Below are positions 1 through 6,048 of a stretch of DNA of 6,152 bases, piece after piece. Position 1 is the first letter of the stretch, and every line of letters begins with the position of its first letter. The DNA comes from JBCDBH01 sp039184055. Lineage in GTDB: Bacteria > Acidobacteriota > Thermoanaerobaculia > Multivoradales > J023. A program made the translations under genes and the position numbers. The stretch spans positions 1 through 6,152 of the forward strand of contig JBCDBH010000359.1 in NCBI GenBank assembly GCA_039184055.1, in the 5' to 3' direction. The notes beneath the pieces are model-generated. The model was not told where the DNA came from, ran no database searches, and saw nothing but the letters and a program-made list of their open reading frames with translations.

Positions 1-479
1 CCAGCGCCTACCTCGATCGAGCACAGATCGCGATGCGTCAAAGTCGGTTCTCCGCCGCCGAGAGCGATCTGCTGAGCGTCATCGCGTCGTATCCCGACAA
101 CTTCCTCGCCCTCGAACAGCTCGCCGTCGTCTACCAGCGTCAGAGACGGCTGCCCGAAGCGGCGATGGTGCTCGAGAATGCACGCCAGGCGGTGCCGTAT
201 CGACGGTGCGCGTTCAGCGCCAATCTCGCGGTCGTCCAGGTGCTCGGAGGGCGTCGTGAGCAGGCCCGTGAGATCCTCGAATCGGCACGTGAGCTCGTCG
301 GCAGTGAGCTCAACGCCGTGTGCCCGCTGGTGCTCTTTCATCTCGGCACGCTCTACCTCGAAGATGGCGAAACCGAGAAAGCACGCCAGGCCTACCGGGA
401 CTATCTCGACGTCACCGCGCGGGCGACCGATCAGGAAAACCTATCCCGACGCGAGATCGCGCTCCAGCGGGTCAATTGA
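1..479 (+). CDS. TPR (tetratricopeptide) repeat protein, C-terminal fragment
   Basis: The reading frame is open from the first complete codon (base 3) to a TGA at 477-479, giving 158 visible residues. The gene therefore begins outside the window, and the internal ATG at 33 is not likely to be the true start. The protein is a run of helix-turn-helix pairs with the small/large residue spacing of TPR units. Examples are the segment around FSAAESDLLSVIASYPDN, then LALEQLAVVYQRQRRLPEAA, then LVLFHLGTLYLEDGETEKA followed by RQAYRDYLDV. I see roughly three to four TPR-like units. TPR proteins are protein-interaction scaffolds, and nothing here names a partner or an enzymatic domain, which may lie in the missing N-terminal part. 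The gene is convergent with the carboxypeptidase gene at 472-2898 and overlaps its 3' end by 8 bases. A functional link between the two is not implied. The TPR call is fairly secure; the role is unknown. Confidence 0.8.
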   Translation, partial: SAYLDRAQIAMRQSRFSAAESDLLSVIASYPDNFLALEQLAVVYQRQRRLPEAAMVLENARQAVPYRRCAFSANLAVVQVLGGRREQAREILESARELVGSELNAVCPLVLFHLGTLYLEDGETEKARQAYRDYLDVTARATDQENLSRREIALQRVN

Positions 480-480
480 C
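471..480. other. 10-bp perfect palindrome shared by two convergent stop codons
   Basis: The bases GTCAATTGAC read the same on both strands. On the plus strand they encode the last Val-Asn-stop of the TPR protein, and on the minus strand the last Val-Asn-stop of carboxypeptidase CP-A. The genes therefore overlap tail to tail by 8 bases (472-479) with no intergenic space. A stem this short without a loop is not a classical terminator. I see no hairpin followed by a T-run next to it on either strand. Confidence 0.9.
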
Positions 481-2898
481 CGTCGACGACCACACCGACG
501 TGTCACCGCTTTCGAAACCATCGGCGAAGAGCTGATCGGTGTCGGGTGGTGCTCCGACGAGGCGAATGTCGTCGACATACCAGCCGTCGAGGGTGGTGCC
601 GATGTCGGAGACGACGCGAAATCGCACCTGGAGAGTGTCGGGGTTCGCGGGTAGATCGAGAGGCAGCGTGATGAGCTCCCAGGCGCTTTGCTCGCTGGTG
701 GAGGCGATCTCGATCTCGTACTCCATGCCGTCGGCCGAGACTTCGACGACGCCAAAGTCGAACGGGCGTTCGAGCTCGTGGCGTTGCCAAAAGCTGAGGG
801 TGAGGTCGGTATAGCCCGTGAGACCGGTGAGGGTCGGCGAGGTGAGTGGAATGTCGACACCATTGCCGTAGTTGGCACCGGGGCTGTCGGACCAGGCTCG
901 GTTTCCGCTGTACGCGTGTTCGGTGGTGATGGCCCACGGCGCTTCGGCGGTCCAGCCACCGCTGCCGCTCTCCATATCGTCGAAGAAGATCTCTTCGAGA
1001 GCCGGAAGCTCGAGACTTACGGTGAGGGTGGTGTTGTTGGCCAGGGTGAGGCCGGTTTGTCCACGAGTACCATAGCCGTCTGCGATCGCGGTGAGATCCC
1101 ACGTGCCGGCCGGAAGCTGCAGCGAGTAGACGCCAGTTGTCGGGTCGGACTCGGTGCGAAACGGCCCGATGCTCACCGTCGCGGCGAGAGGAGCACCGGT
1201 GTCACGATCGATGACGGTTCCTTGCAGCGTCGGTGCGACGGCCGGGTCGATCAGCCATAGGAAAGCGGCGGTCGGCACGCCGGTGTGCGAATCGCTCCCG
1301 GCGACGTACGCCAGATGTCGACCGGCACCCAGACCCGTGGTGTCGAGATCGATGGTCACCGACTCGGTTGTGGTGTCGAAGGTGCCGTCGCTGGCGCTCA
1401 TCGCCGTTGTGCTCGGCGCCAGCCAGGGCGGCAGGTCGACCGACGTCACGGCGCTAGTAATCGGCTGCGTCGGCTCGGTGCCGTTGCTGTTGTTGTAGCG
1501 CGTATCGTCGATCGTCGCCGTGACGGTGACCAGGTCACCGACCGAGGCCAGTCCGGTGGATCGACCGTCGATTCGCACGTCGGTGGTGTCGGGAGCCGAC
1601 GCGGATCGATAGGGCTCGCGAGCGTGTTTGACGATGGCGCGGAGGGCGTCGAGATTGCCGTCGAGCACCACCGCGTCGAAAATGAAGCAAGGTTCGAAGA
1701 AGGCGCCACCCATCTCGATGGTGAGCGCCGCGGTGCCGAGCTCGCCATAGCCATAATCCACCGTCGACCCGTCGAAGGTATAGAACAGACCCTGGCGAGG
1801 CAGATACTCGTTGAAGAACGCGTACTTGCGACCGAGGCTGGTGAGCTCGGCCTCGTTCGGCGGTGGCTGATCGGTAAAGCCCCATGACCACACCACGTAC
1901 TCGCCACGACTGTGCATGTCGAGAAAGAGACCGGTGGCGTCGGCGGGTGCCGGTGTCGTGAGATCGGACGGGCGCTGATCGGCAAAGATGGTGTTGGCGT
2001 ACGTCACCACGGCTTGAGATTCAGGCTCGGAGAGCGCGCTCGGGCCGCGAAACGTCGTCGAGCACGGATCGGTCGACGAGCCGTTACAGCATGCGTATTC
2101 GAAGGGATAGTTGCGATTCAGATCGACCCCGGGAAGGGTGTCGGGACAGAAATCGAGATTGGCGTTCTTGCGCCACAGCTCACCGGCCTCGGCTTCTTTG
2201 CGGCCATCCGGGTTGACGTTGAGCAGGATGTGGATCTCGTAGTGATCCACCAGCCAGGTCACGTCTGGGTCAGTGCCGTGCTCGTTCACCACCAGCGTGG
2301 CGAATCGGTTTACCACCTCCTGTGGCGCCAGCTCGCGCGCATGCGTGCCACCGACCATGAAAAACACCGGCTTGCCCGCGGGTGGTGCCGCGACCGCTGA
2401 ATTGGTGATCTTGACCACCAGGAGGTCATAGCCGGTCGAAGAATCCTGGGTTTTGGCCCATGAGTCGCCGATGTCGATCAGCGTCACCAGATCGGGACGC
2501 GTCGTCGCCAGATCCTGTGCCATGGCGAGCGTCGACTCGACGGTGCGATAGCAAGGAAATCCAGGAATCGTGTCGGTGCCGCGCGTCGCCGGATCGTCGA
2601 GCGCCGCCATCATCGTCGCCAGGCCACGACGCAAGCTGAACGTCGCCTTTTCGTCGATCTCGAAGGCGATATCCTTGTCTCGCAGCCAGTCGAGATCCGC
2701 GGTGTCGACACTCGCGAGCACATGGTCGTGTTCGCCACCGTGCTCCCATACATCGAGCCGATTGGCCAGCTCAGCGCGGAGCGTCGGAGCGGTCGCCGCG
2801 ATACGAACCACAACAAGTGCTTCAGCTTGCGCGACAAGCGTGAAAGGAAAGATCAGACCCAAAACGACAAACCAGACCATCGTGAGTCGTCGCGACAT
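472..2898 (-). CDS. Secreted M14 zinc carboxypeptidase, multidomain (paralogue CP-A)
   Basis: An 808-residue metallocarboxypeptidase that should remove C-terminal residues from peptides outside the cytoplasm. The order of parts is: signal peptide (about 1-27, hydrophobic 7-22, likely cut near AQA/AEA); pro-region-like segment (~28-108); M14 catalytic domain (~110-430); Ig-like domain with an Asn-rich insert DDTRYNNSNGTEP (~435-553); carboxypeptidase regulatory, transthyretin-like domain (~555-631); jelly-roll, MAM/InhA-like domain (~637-782, ending GWYVDDIRL); and tail LFADGFESGDTSVWSSTVN. Zinc ligands are H186 and E189 (HARE) and H329 (DMHS). Substrate and transition-state residues are R188, R243 (LWRK), N261 and R262 (DLNRN). 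The catalytic Glu is E395 (TIEM). Tyr373 and Val380 match Tyr248 and Ile255 of bovine carboxypeptidase A, suggesting a preference for hydrophobic C-termini (inference). All six cysteines lie in the catalytic domain and are conserved in the upstream paralogue. The ATG is supported by GGAGG six bases upstream. The fold call is very secure; the substrate is not. Confidence 0.95.
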   Translation of the reverse strand: MSRRLTMVWFVVLGLIFPFTLVAQAEALVVVRIAATAPTLRAELANRLDVWEHGGEHDHVLASVDTADLDWLRDKDIAFEIDEKATFSLRRGLATMMAALDDPATRGTDTIPGFPCYRTVESTLAMAQDLATTRPDLVTLIDIGDSWAKTQDSSTGYDLLVVKITNSAVAAPPAGKPVFFMVGGTHARELAPQEVVNRFATLVVNEHGTDPDVTWLVDHYEIHILLNVNPDGRKEAEAGELWRKNANLDFCPDTLPGVDLNRNYPFEYACCNGSSTDPCSTTFRGPSALSEPESQAVVTYANTIFADQRPSDLTTPAPADATGLFLDMHSRGEYVVWSWGFTDQPPPNEAELTSLGRKYAFFNEYLPRQGLFYTFDGSTVDYGYGELGTAALTIEMGGAFFEPCFIFDAVVLDGNLDALRAIVKHAREPYRSASAPDTTDVRIDGRSTGLASVGDLVTVTATIDDTRYNNSNGTEPTQPITSAVTSVDLPPWLAPSTTAMSASDGTFDTTTESVTIDLDTTGLGAGRHLAYVAGSDSHTGVPTAAFLWLIDPAVAPTLQGTVIDRDTGAPLAATVSIGPFRTESDPTTGVYSLQLPAGTWDLTAIADGYGTRGQTGLTLANNTTLTVSLELPALEEIFFDDMESGSGGWTAEAPWAITTEHAYSGNRAWSDSPGANYGNGVDIPLTSPTLTGLTGYTDLTLSFWQRHELERPFDFGVVEVSADGMEYEIEIASTSEQSAWELITLPLDLPANPDTLQVRFRVVSDIGTTLDGWYVDDIRLVGAPPDTDQLFADGFESGDTSVWSSTVN

Positions 2899-2902
2899 GT
2901 TG

Positions 2903-2910
2903 CACCTCCA
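2903..2910 (-). promoter_or_regulatory. Ribosome binding site of CP-A
   Basis: Reading on the minus strand, TGGAGGTG stands in front of the ATG at 2898-2896, with six bases between GGAGG and the ATG. This is a near-ideal Shine-Dalgarno sequence. It favours the first Met over the in-frame Met7 and shows that CP-A is translated independently of CP-B. Confidence 0.8.
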
Positions 2911-2920
2911 CTCGAATCAC

Positions 2921-2963
2921 GAAAGAAAACAGTCGCGATCAAGCTACCAGATCGCTTGTCTGG
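2921..2963 (-). terminator. Possible weak terminator or attenuator between the paralogues
   Basis: The 80-base gap between the CP-B stop and the CP-A start holds overlapping inverted repeats. One stem pairs 2935-2940 with 2950-2955 (GCGATC/GATCGC, 9-base loop). Read on the minus strand, it is followed after four bases by the T-rich stretch GTTTTCTTTC (2930-2921). A second, mutually exclusive stem pairs 2947-2951 with 2959-2963 (CCAGA/TCTGG, 7-base loop). The stems are short and the T-tract is interrupted, so any termination would be partial. I see no good promoter for CP-A in the gap, which argues for read-through from CP-B. Confidence 0.25.
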
Positions 2964-2978
2964 ACGGTGCTCTGGCTT

Positions 2979-5402
2979 CTAATTCACCACCGACGACCAG
3001 GCCGATACATCCCCGCTTTCGAACCCGTCGACGAAGATCGGCGGCGCGCTGGGTCCGATACCGCGAATCACGATGTCGTCGACGTACCAGCCGTCACGGG
3101 TTTCGGTGAAGTCGCTGTCGAGGCGAAACCGTAGCCGAATTTGGTTGGTGGGTGCGTCGCTTAGGTCGAGCGGCAGGCTGACCGATTGCCAGTCGCTGGT
3201 GTCGGTGTAGCTGGCGAGGGTTTGCCAGGTGGTGCCGCCGTTGGTGGAGAGCTCGACGAAACCGAAGTCGAAGCCGTTTTCGAGATCGTAGTTGTGCCAG
3301 AACTCGAGCTCGAGATTGGTGTAGTCGGTGAGGTCGAGCACGGGGCTCATCAGGCTGATGTCGATGTTGTTTTCGTAGTTGCCACCGGGACTGTCGCTCC
3401 ACGCGCGTGTCGGGCTGTTGGCGGTTTCGCTGGTGATCTCCCAGGGGTTCTCGCCCGTCCAGCCTTCCGTACCCAGCTCGGCGTCGTGGTTCAGGATGTC
3501 TTCGACCGGTCGGAGCGCGAAGTCGACGATGTGGGTCTGTGAGGCGATGGCGGTGACATCGCCGCTGTCAGCGACGCCGTATCCCACGGCCTCGGCGCGG
3601 GTGGGCCAGGTGCCAGGCGGGACGTGGAGGCTGTAGGCACCGGTTGCCGGATCGGTGGTGGTGGTGAGAAGACCGATGGTGACCGTGGCGTCGAGCGGCG
3701 CGCCGGTGTCGTCGTCGGTGACGGTGCCTTGCACGGTGGGCGCGGTCGCCGGGTCGAGCAGCCAAAGGAACGCGGCGGTAGGGGCGCCGGTGTTGCCGAG
3801 GGTGTCGGTGGCGGTCACGAAGACGGTCTGACGACCCGCCGGCAGTCCACTGGTGTCGAGCGTGCCACCGATTCCTTCGATCGTCTGGTCGAACGTGCCG
3901 TCGGTAGCGCCGAGCGCGATGTCCGCGCCGGGCAACCAGGAGGGCGCGCCGATGCGGGCCGTGGCGCTGGCGACCGGTTGGATCGGCTCGGCGCCGTTGT
4001 TGGTGCTGAAGCGTGTGTCGTCGGCGGTGGCGACGAGGGTGACCAGGTCGCCGACAAAGGCTACGCCGACCGCATCGCCATTGAGCGTGAGGTCGATCAC
4101 ATCCGGACCTTGCGGCGTCTGGTACGGCCGTCGACTGTGCTTGGCGAAGGCGGAAAGCGCGGCGAGGTTGTCGGGCAGGATGGTGCTGGTGAAGGTCGCG
4201 CAGTCCTGGAAGAACGTCGTGCCGATTTCGATCGTAAAGCCGGGCACGCCGAGCTCACCGTAGGCGAAATCCTTGGTCGAGCCGTCGACCGTCGACAGGC
4301 TGCCGTGTTGGGGCCGGTAGTCGGTGAAGAAGGCGTATTTACGACCCAGGCTGTAGAGCTCGGGGCCGTTGGGCGGTTGGGTGGTGGTAAAACCCCACGA
4401 CCACAGAACGTCCTCGCCAAAGCTGTGCATATCGACCATGAGACCCGTGCCATCGGCGGGAGCCGGCGTCGTGGTGTCGTTGGGACGTTGATCGGGAAGC
4501 ACCGAGACGGCGTAATTCATGATCGCCTGTGTTTCGGGCTCCGAGCCGGCGCTCGGGCCACGGAAACGCTGGTCGCACGGGCTGGTAGTCGAACCACCAC
4601 AACAACCCCATTGAAAGGTGTAATTGCGATTGAGATCGATTCCCGGCCAGGTGCTCGAGCCACAGAAGTCGAGATTGGCGTTTTTGCGCCATAGCTGCCC
4701 GGTCTCGGCCTCCTTGCGGCCATCCGGATTGGCGTTGAGCAGGATGTGGACTTCCGTATGGTCGACGATCCAGGTCAGATCGGGATCGACACCATGACTC
4801 GTAACCAGCCGCTCGGCGAAACGGGTCGCAATCTCGACCGGCGTGTACTCACGCGAGTGTGTGCCTCCGATCAGGAAAAACACCGGTTTGCCTTCGGGAG
4901 GCGCGGCAACGGCGCTGTTGGTGATGCGCACGACGAGCAAGTCGTAGCCCTCGGCCGGATCTTGCTCCTTGGCCCACGAATCACCGATATCGACCAGCGT
5001 CACCAAATCAGGTCGCGTGACGCGTAGCTCCTGAGCCGTGGCGAGGGTGGCTTCGACATCGCGATAGCAAGGAAACCCGGGAATCGTGCCGGTCACGCCC
5101 TCGGTCGGGTGGGCGATCCGCTCCAGCGCGGTTTGTAGACGGCTGGTCTCTTTGGCGTCGACGATCACGAAATACCCTTCGTGTCGCAGACGATCGAGCG
5201 TTTCATCATCCACCGTCGCACGAACGGTTTCACGCGTCGTGCCGTGCTCCCACATATCGATATCAGCCGCGAGAGCGTCGCGCTCCGGCCCTTCCGGCAC
5301 GGCGATGTCGACAACGATCGGCAGCTCACCGGCGATGGAGTGTGCCATCAGACTCGCAGGCACGACGAGCAAGACCAAAAACAAGGACACAAAACGTGGC
5401 AT
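2979..5402 (-). CDS. Secreted M14 zinc carboxypeptidase, multidomain (paralogue CP-B)
   Basis: An 807-residue tandem paralogue of the downstream gene with the same layout: signal peptide (~1-20, hydrophobic 4-19), pro-region-like segment (~22-104), M14 catalytic domain (~106-427), Ig-like domain (~432-550), transthyretin-like regulatory domain (~555-630), jelly-roll domain (~636-779) and tail IFVDGFESGDVSAWSSVVN. Zinc ligands are H182, E185 (HSRE) and H326 (DMHS). R184, R239, N258 and R259 match the substrate-binding residues, and E392 (TIEI) is the catalytic Glu. Cysteines 112, 247, 267, 268, 276 and 401 match all six of the paralogue. By my count 64 of 81 residues are identical over 106-186, whereas the C-terminal domains differ more. 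Two differences stand out: Ser370 replaces the Tyr248-equivalent, and Lys377 sits at the Ile255 specificity position, which suggests acidic C-terminal substrates (inference). The enzyme should still be active, because Tyr248 is known to be dispensable for catalysis in carboxypeptidase A. The stop is TAG at 2979-2981. Confidence 0.95.
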   Translation of the reverse strand: MPRFVSLFLVLLVVPASLMAHSIAGELPIVVDIAVPEGPERDALAADIDMWEHGTTRETVRATVDDETLDRLRHEGYFVIVDAKETSRLQTALERIAHPTEGVTGTIPGFPCYRDVEATLATAQELRVTRPDLVTLVDIGDSWAKEQDPAEGYDLLVVRITNSAVAAPPEGKPVFFLIGGTHSREYTPVEIATRFAERLVTSHGVDPDLTWIVDHTEVHILLNANPDGRKEAETGQLWRKNANLDFCGSSTWPGIDLNRNYTFQWGCCGGSTTSPCDQRFRGPSAGSEPETQAIMNYAVSVLPDQRPNDTTTPAPADGTGLMVDMHSFGEDVLWSWGFTTTQPPNGPELYSLGRKYAFFTDYRPQHGSLSTVDGSTKDFAYGELGVPGFTIEIGTTFFQDCATFTSTILPDNLAALSAFAKHSRRPYQTPQGPDVIDLTLNGDAVGVAFVGDLVTLVATADDTRFSTNNGAEPIQPVASATARIGAPSWLPGADIALGATDGTFDQTIEGIGGTLDTSGLPAGRQTVFVTATDTLGNTGAPTAAFLWLLDPATAPTVQGTVTDDDTGAPLDATVTIGLLTTTTDPATGAYSLHVPPGTWPTRAEAVGYGVADSGDVTAIASQTHIVDFALRPVEDILNHDAELGTEGWTGENPWEITSETANSPTRAWSDSPGGNYENNIDISLMSPVLDLTDYTNLELEFWHNYDLENGFDFGFVELSTNGGTTWQTLASYTDTSDWQSVSLPLDLSDAPTNQIRLRFRLDSDFTETRDGWYVDDIVIRGIGPSAPPIFVDGFESGDVSAWSSVVN

Positions 5403-5408
5403 AAGAGA

Positions 5409-5413
5409 CTCCC
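5409..5413 (-). promoter_or_regulatory. Ribosome binding site of CP-B
   Basis: GGGAG on the minus strand lies six bases before the ATG at 5402-5400. The spacing and purine run are those of a good Shine-Dalgarno sequence and support this start. The signal peptide begins directly at this Met. Confidence 0.7.
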
Positions 5414-5428
5414 AGCGGTGAGGGAATC

Positions 5429-5457
5429 AGCATATGCGAACGGTCGTTGCTGCTCAA
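5429..5457 (-). promoter_or_regulatory. Possible sigma70-type promoter of the carboxypeptidase pair
   Basis: On the minus strand TTGAGC (5457-5452) and TATGCT (5434-5429) are separated by exactly 17 bases. Each matches four of six consensus positions. The element lies just inside the 56-base gap between the toxin stop (5461-5459) and the CP-B start, and would give a 5' leader of about 20 bases including the GGGAG ribosome site. The match is moderate and promoter consensus in this organism is unknown. Confidence 0.35.
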
Positions 5458-5458
5458 A

Positions 5459-5788
5459 TCAGCTGAGCTCGATGAGATGCTCGCCTTTGTCGAGAGCATC
5501 GAGCACGCGCGGAAGCATGGGCTCGAACCAATCCAGAAGGGCCTGTTTGCGACAGTTGCGGAGTCGCACCCAGATGATTTGTGGTCCCGAATCGCGAATC
5601 GTGCGAAGCGTCGCGAAATCTTCGTCTTTGGTGATCAGAACCGCCTCGAGTTCGATTGCTTCTTGCCAAATTCTGGAATCCGACGCATCGGCAAGATCTC
5701 GATTCGCTACGTGTTCGGCTTGATGACCAAGGCTCGCTAGCCAGCGTGCGAGCGCTGGTGGGAGCTGTGCGTCGACGAGAAAGCGCAA
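5459..5788 (-). CDS. DUF5615 PIN-like protein, probable toxin of a type II toxin-antitoxin pair
   Basis: A 109-residue protein beginning MRFLVDAQLPP, the usual opening of the DUF5615 (Mut7-C/PIN-like) family. Candidate metal-binding acidic residues are D6, D37 (ASDSRIW), D55 and D57 (LITKDEDF). The family motif then continues with WVRLRN (residues 73-78). PIN-like toxins are generally RNases, and members of this family are found beside DUF433 partners; the target here is unknown. The start codon is TTG (5788-5786), directly after the TGA of the DUF433 gene, with GGAG seven bases upstream. No in-frame upstream start is possible, since the preceding codon is that TGA, and the resulting N-terminus matches the family. 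The length is full for the family and no key residue looks lost. The C-terminus ends at a TGA 56 bases before CP-B. The family call is strong; toxin activity is inferred from pairing. Confidence 0.88.
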   Translation of the reverse strand: MRFLVDAQLPPALARWLASLGHQAEHVANRDLADASDSRIWQEAIELEAVLITKDEDFATLRTIRDSGPQIIWVRLRNCRKQALLDWFEPMLPRVLDALDKGEHLIELS

Positions 5789-6013
5789 TCAAGCACTCCG
5801 CAGGATCGGATGATCATTCTGCCGAGCCGCGAACTCCAGTGCCGCCGTGATGTCCTCGGGTTCGAGGTAGGAGTAGTCGTCGAGAATCTCACTGTGGCTC
5901 GCACCCGAAGCAAGAAGGTCGAGGATGTCGGTGACGCGAATTCTCAAGCCACGGATCGCCGGACGGCCACCACACTGATTGGAGTCGACTGTAATGCGAT
6001 GAAGTTGGCTCAT
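5789..6013 (-). CDS. DUF433 (HTH) protein, probable antitoxin
   Basis: A 74-residue protein with the DUF433 signature: ITVDSNQCGGRPAIRGLRI (residues 7-25), then VTDILDLLASGAS, then EILDDYSYLEPEDITAALEFAA. The last two stretches form the predicted helix-turn-helix (about 27-63). DUF433 proteins paired with DUF5615 are taken as antitoxins that bind the partner and probably repress their own promoter. The gene is first in the pair and ends in TGA at 5791-5789. The toxin TTG starts at the very next base in the same reading frame, which implies translational coupling. The ATG at 6013-6011 has no recognisable Shine-Dalgarno sequence upstream. A possible -10 element only seven bases before it suggests a leaderless or very short-leader mRNA. 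Family assignment is strong; antitoxin function is inferred from context. Confidence 0.88.
   Translation of the reverse strand: MSQLHRITVDSNQCGGRPAIRGLRIRVTDILDLLASGASHSEILDDYSYLEPEDITAALEFAARQNDHPILRSA
5796..5799 (-). promoter_or_regulatory. Ribosome binding site for the toxin TTG start, inside the antitoxin gene
   Basis: GGAG on the minus strand, within the last codons of the DUF433 gene, lies seven bases before the TTG at 5788. It supports the unusual start codon and termination-reinitiation across the TGA-TTG junction. Confidence 0.6.
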
Positions 6014-6014
6014 A

Positions 6015-6048
6015 TAGAGATTCTAATCCACATAACCGAGTGATCGGA
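6015..6048 (-). promoter_or_regulatory. Possible promoter/operator of the toxin-antitoxin pair
   Basis: On the minus strand TAGAAT (6025-6020) matches five of six -10 positions and ends seven bases before the antitoxin ATG. The corresponding -35 region around 6048-6043 (TCCGAT) is poor. Two small inverted repeats overlap the area: TAGA-GAT-TCTA (6015-6025) and CCGA-GTGA-TCGG (6036-6047). They could be operator half-sites for an autoregulating antitoxin, but the arms are only four bases and may be chance. Confidence 0.25.

Noticed and set aside
1285..1887. Plus-strand open frame of 200 codons opposite CP-A
   Set aside because: It is a shadow of the catalytic domain of CP-A, with low-complexity composition and no ribosome site or family motif.
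2863..2898. Twin-arginine (Tat) signal at the CP-A N-terminus (SRRLTM)
   Set aside because: The hydrophobic residue expected two places after the RR pair is a Thr, and CP-B has no RR. A Sec signal peptide explains both proteins better.
3624..4694. Long plus-strand open frame (356 codons) opposite CP-B
   Set aside because: It is antisense to the catalytic and Ig-like domains of a clear M14 enzyme. Its product is rich in Gly, Arg, Ala, Val and Glu with no recognisable domain, as expected of a stop-poor shadow frame in GC-rich DNA.
472..5402. The region as a new defence or toxin-delivery system, with carboxypeptidases as effectors
   Set aside because: The enzymes have signal peptides, an ordinary M14 catalytic set and wall/secretion-type accessory domains, and the toxin-antitoxin pair seems to have its own promoter. 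Nothing in the sequence ties them into one immune or delivery mechanism.
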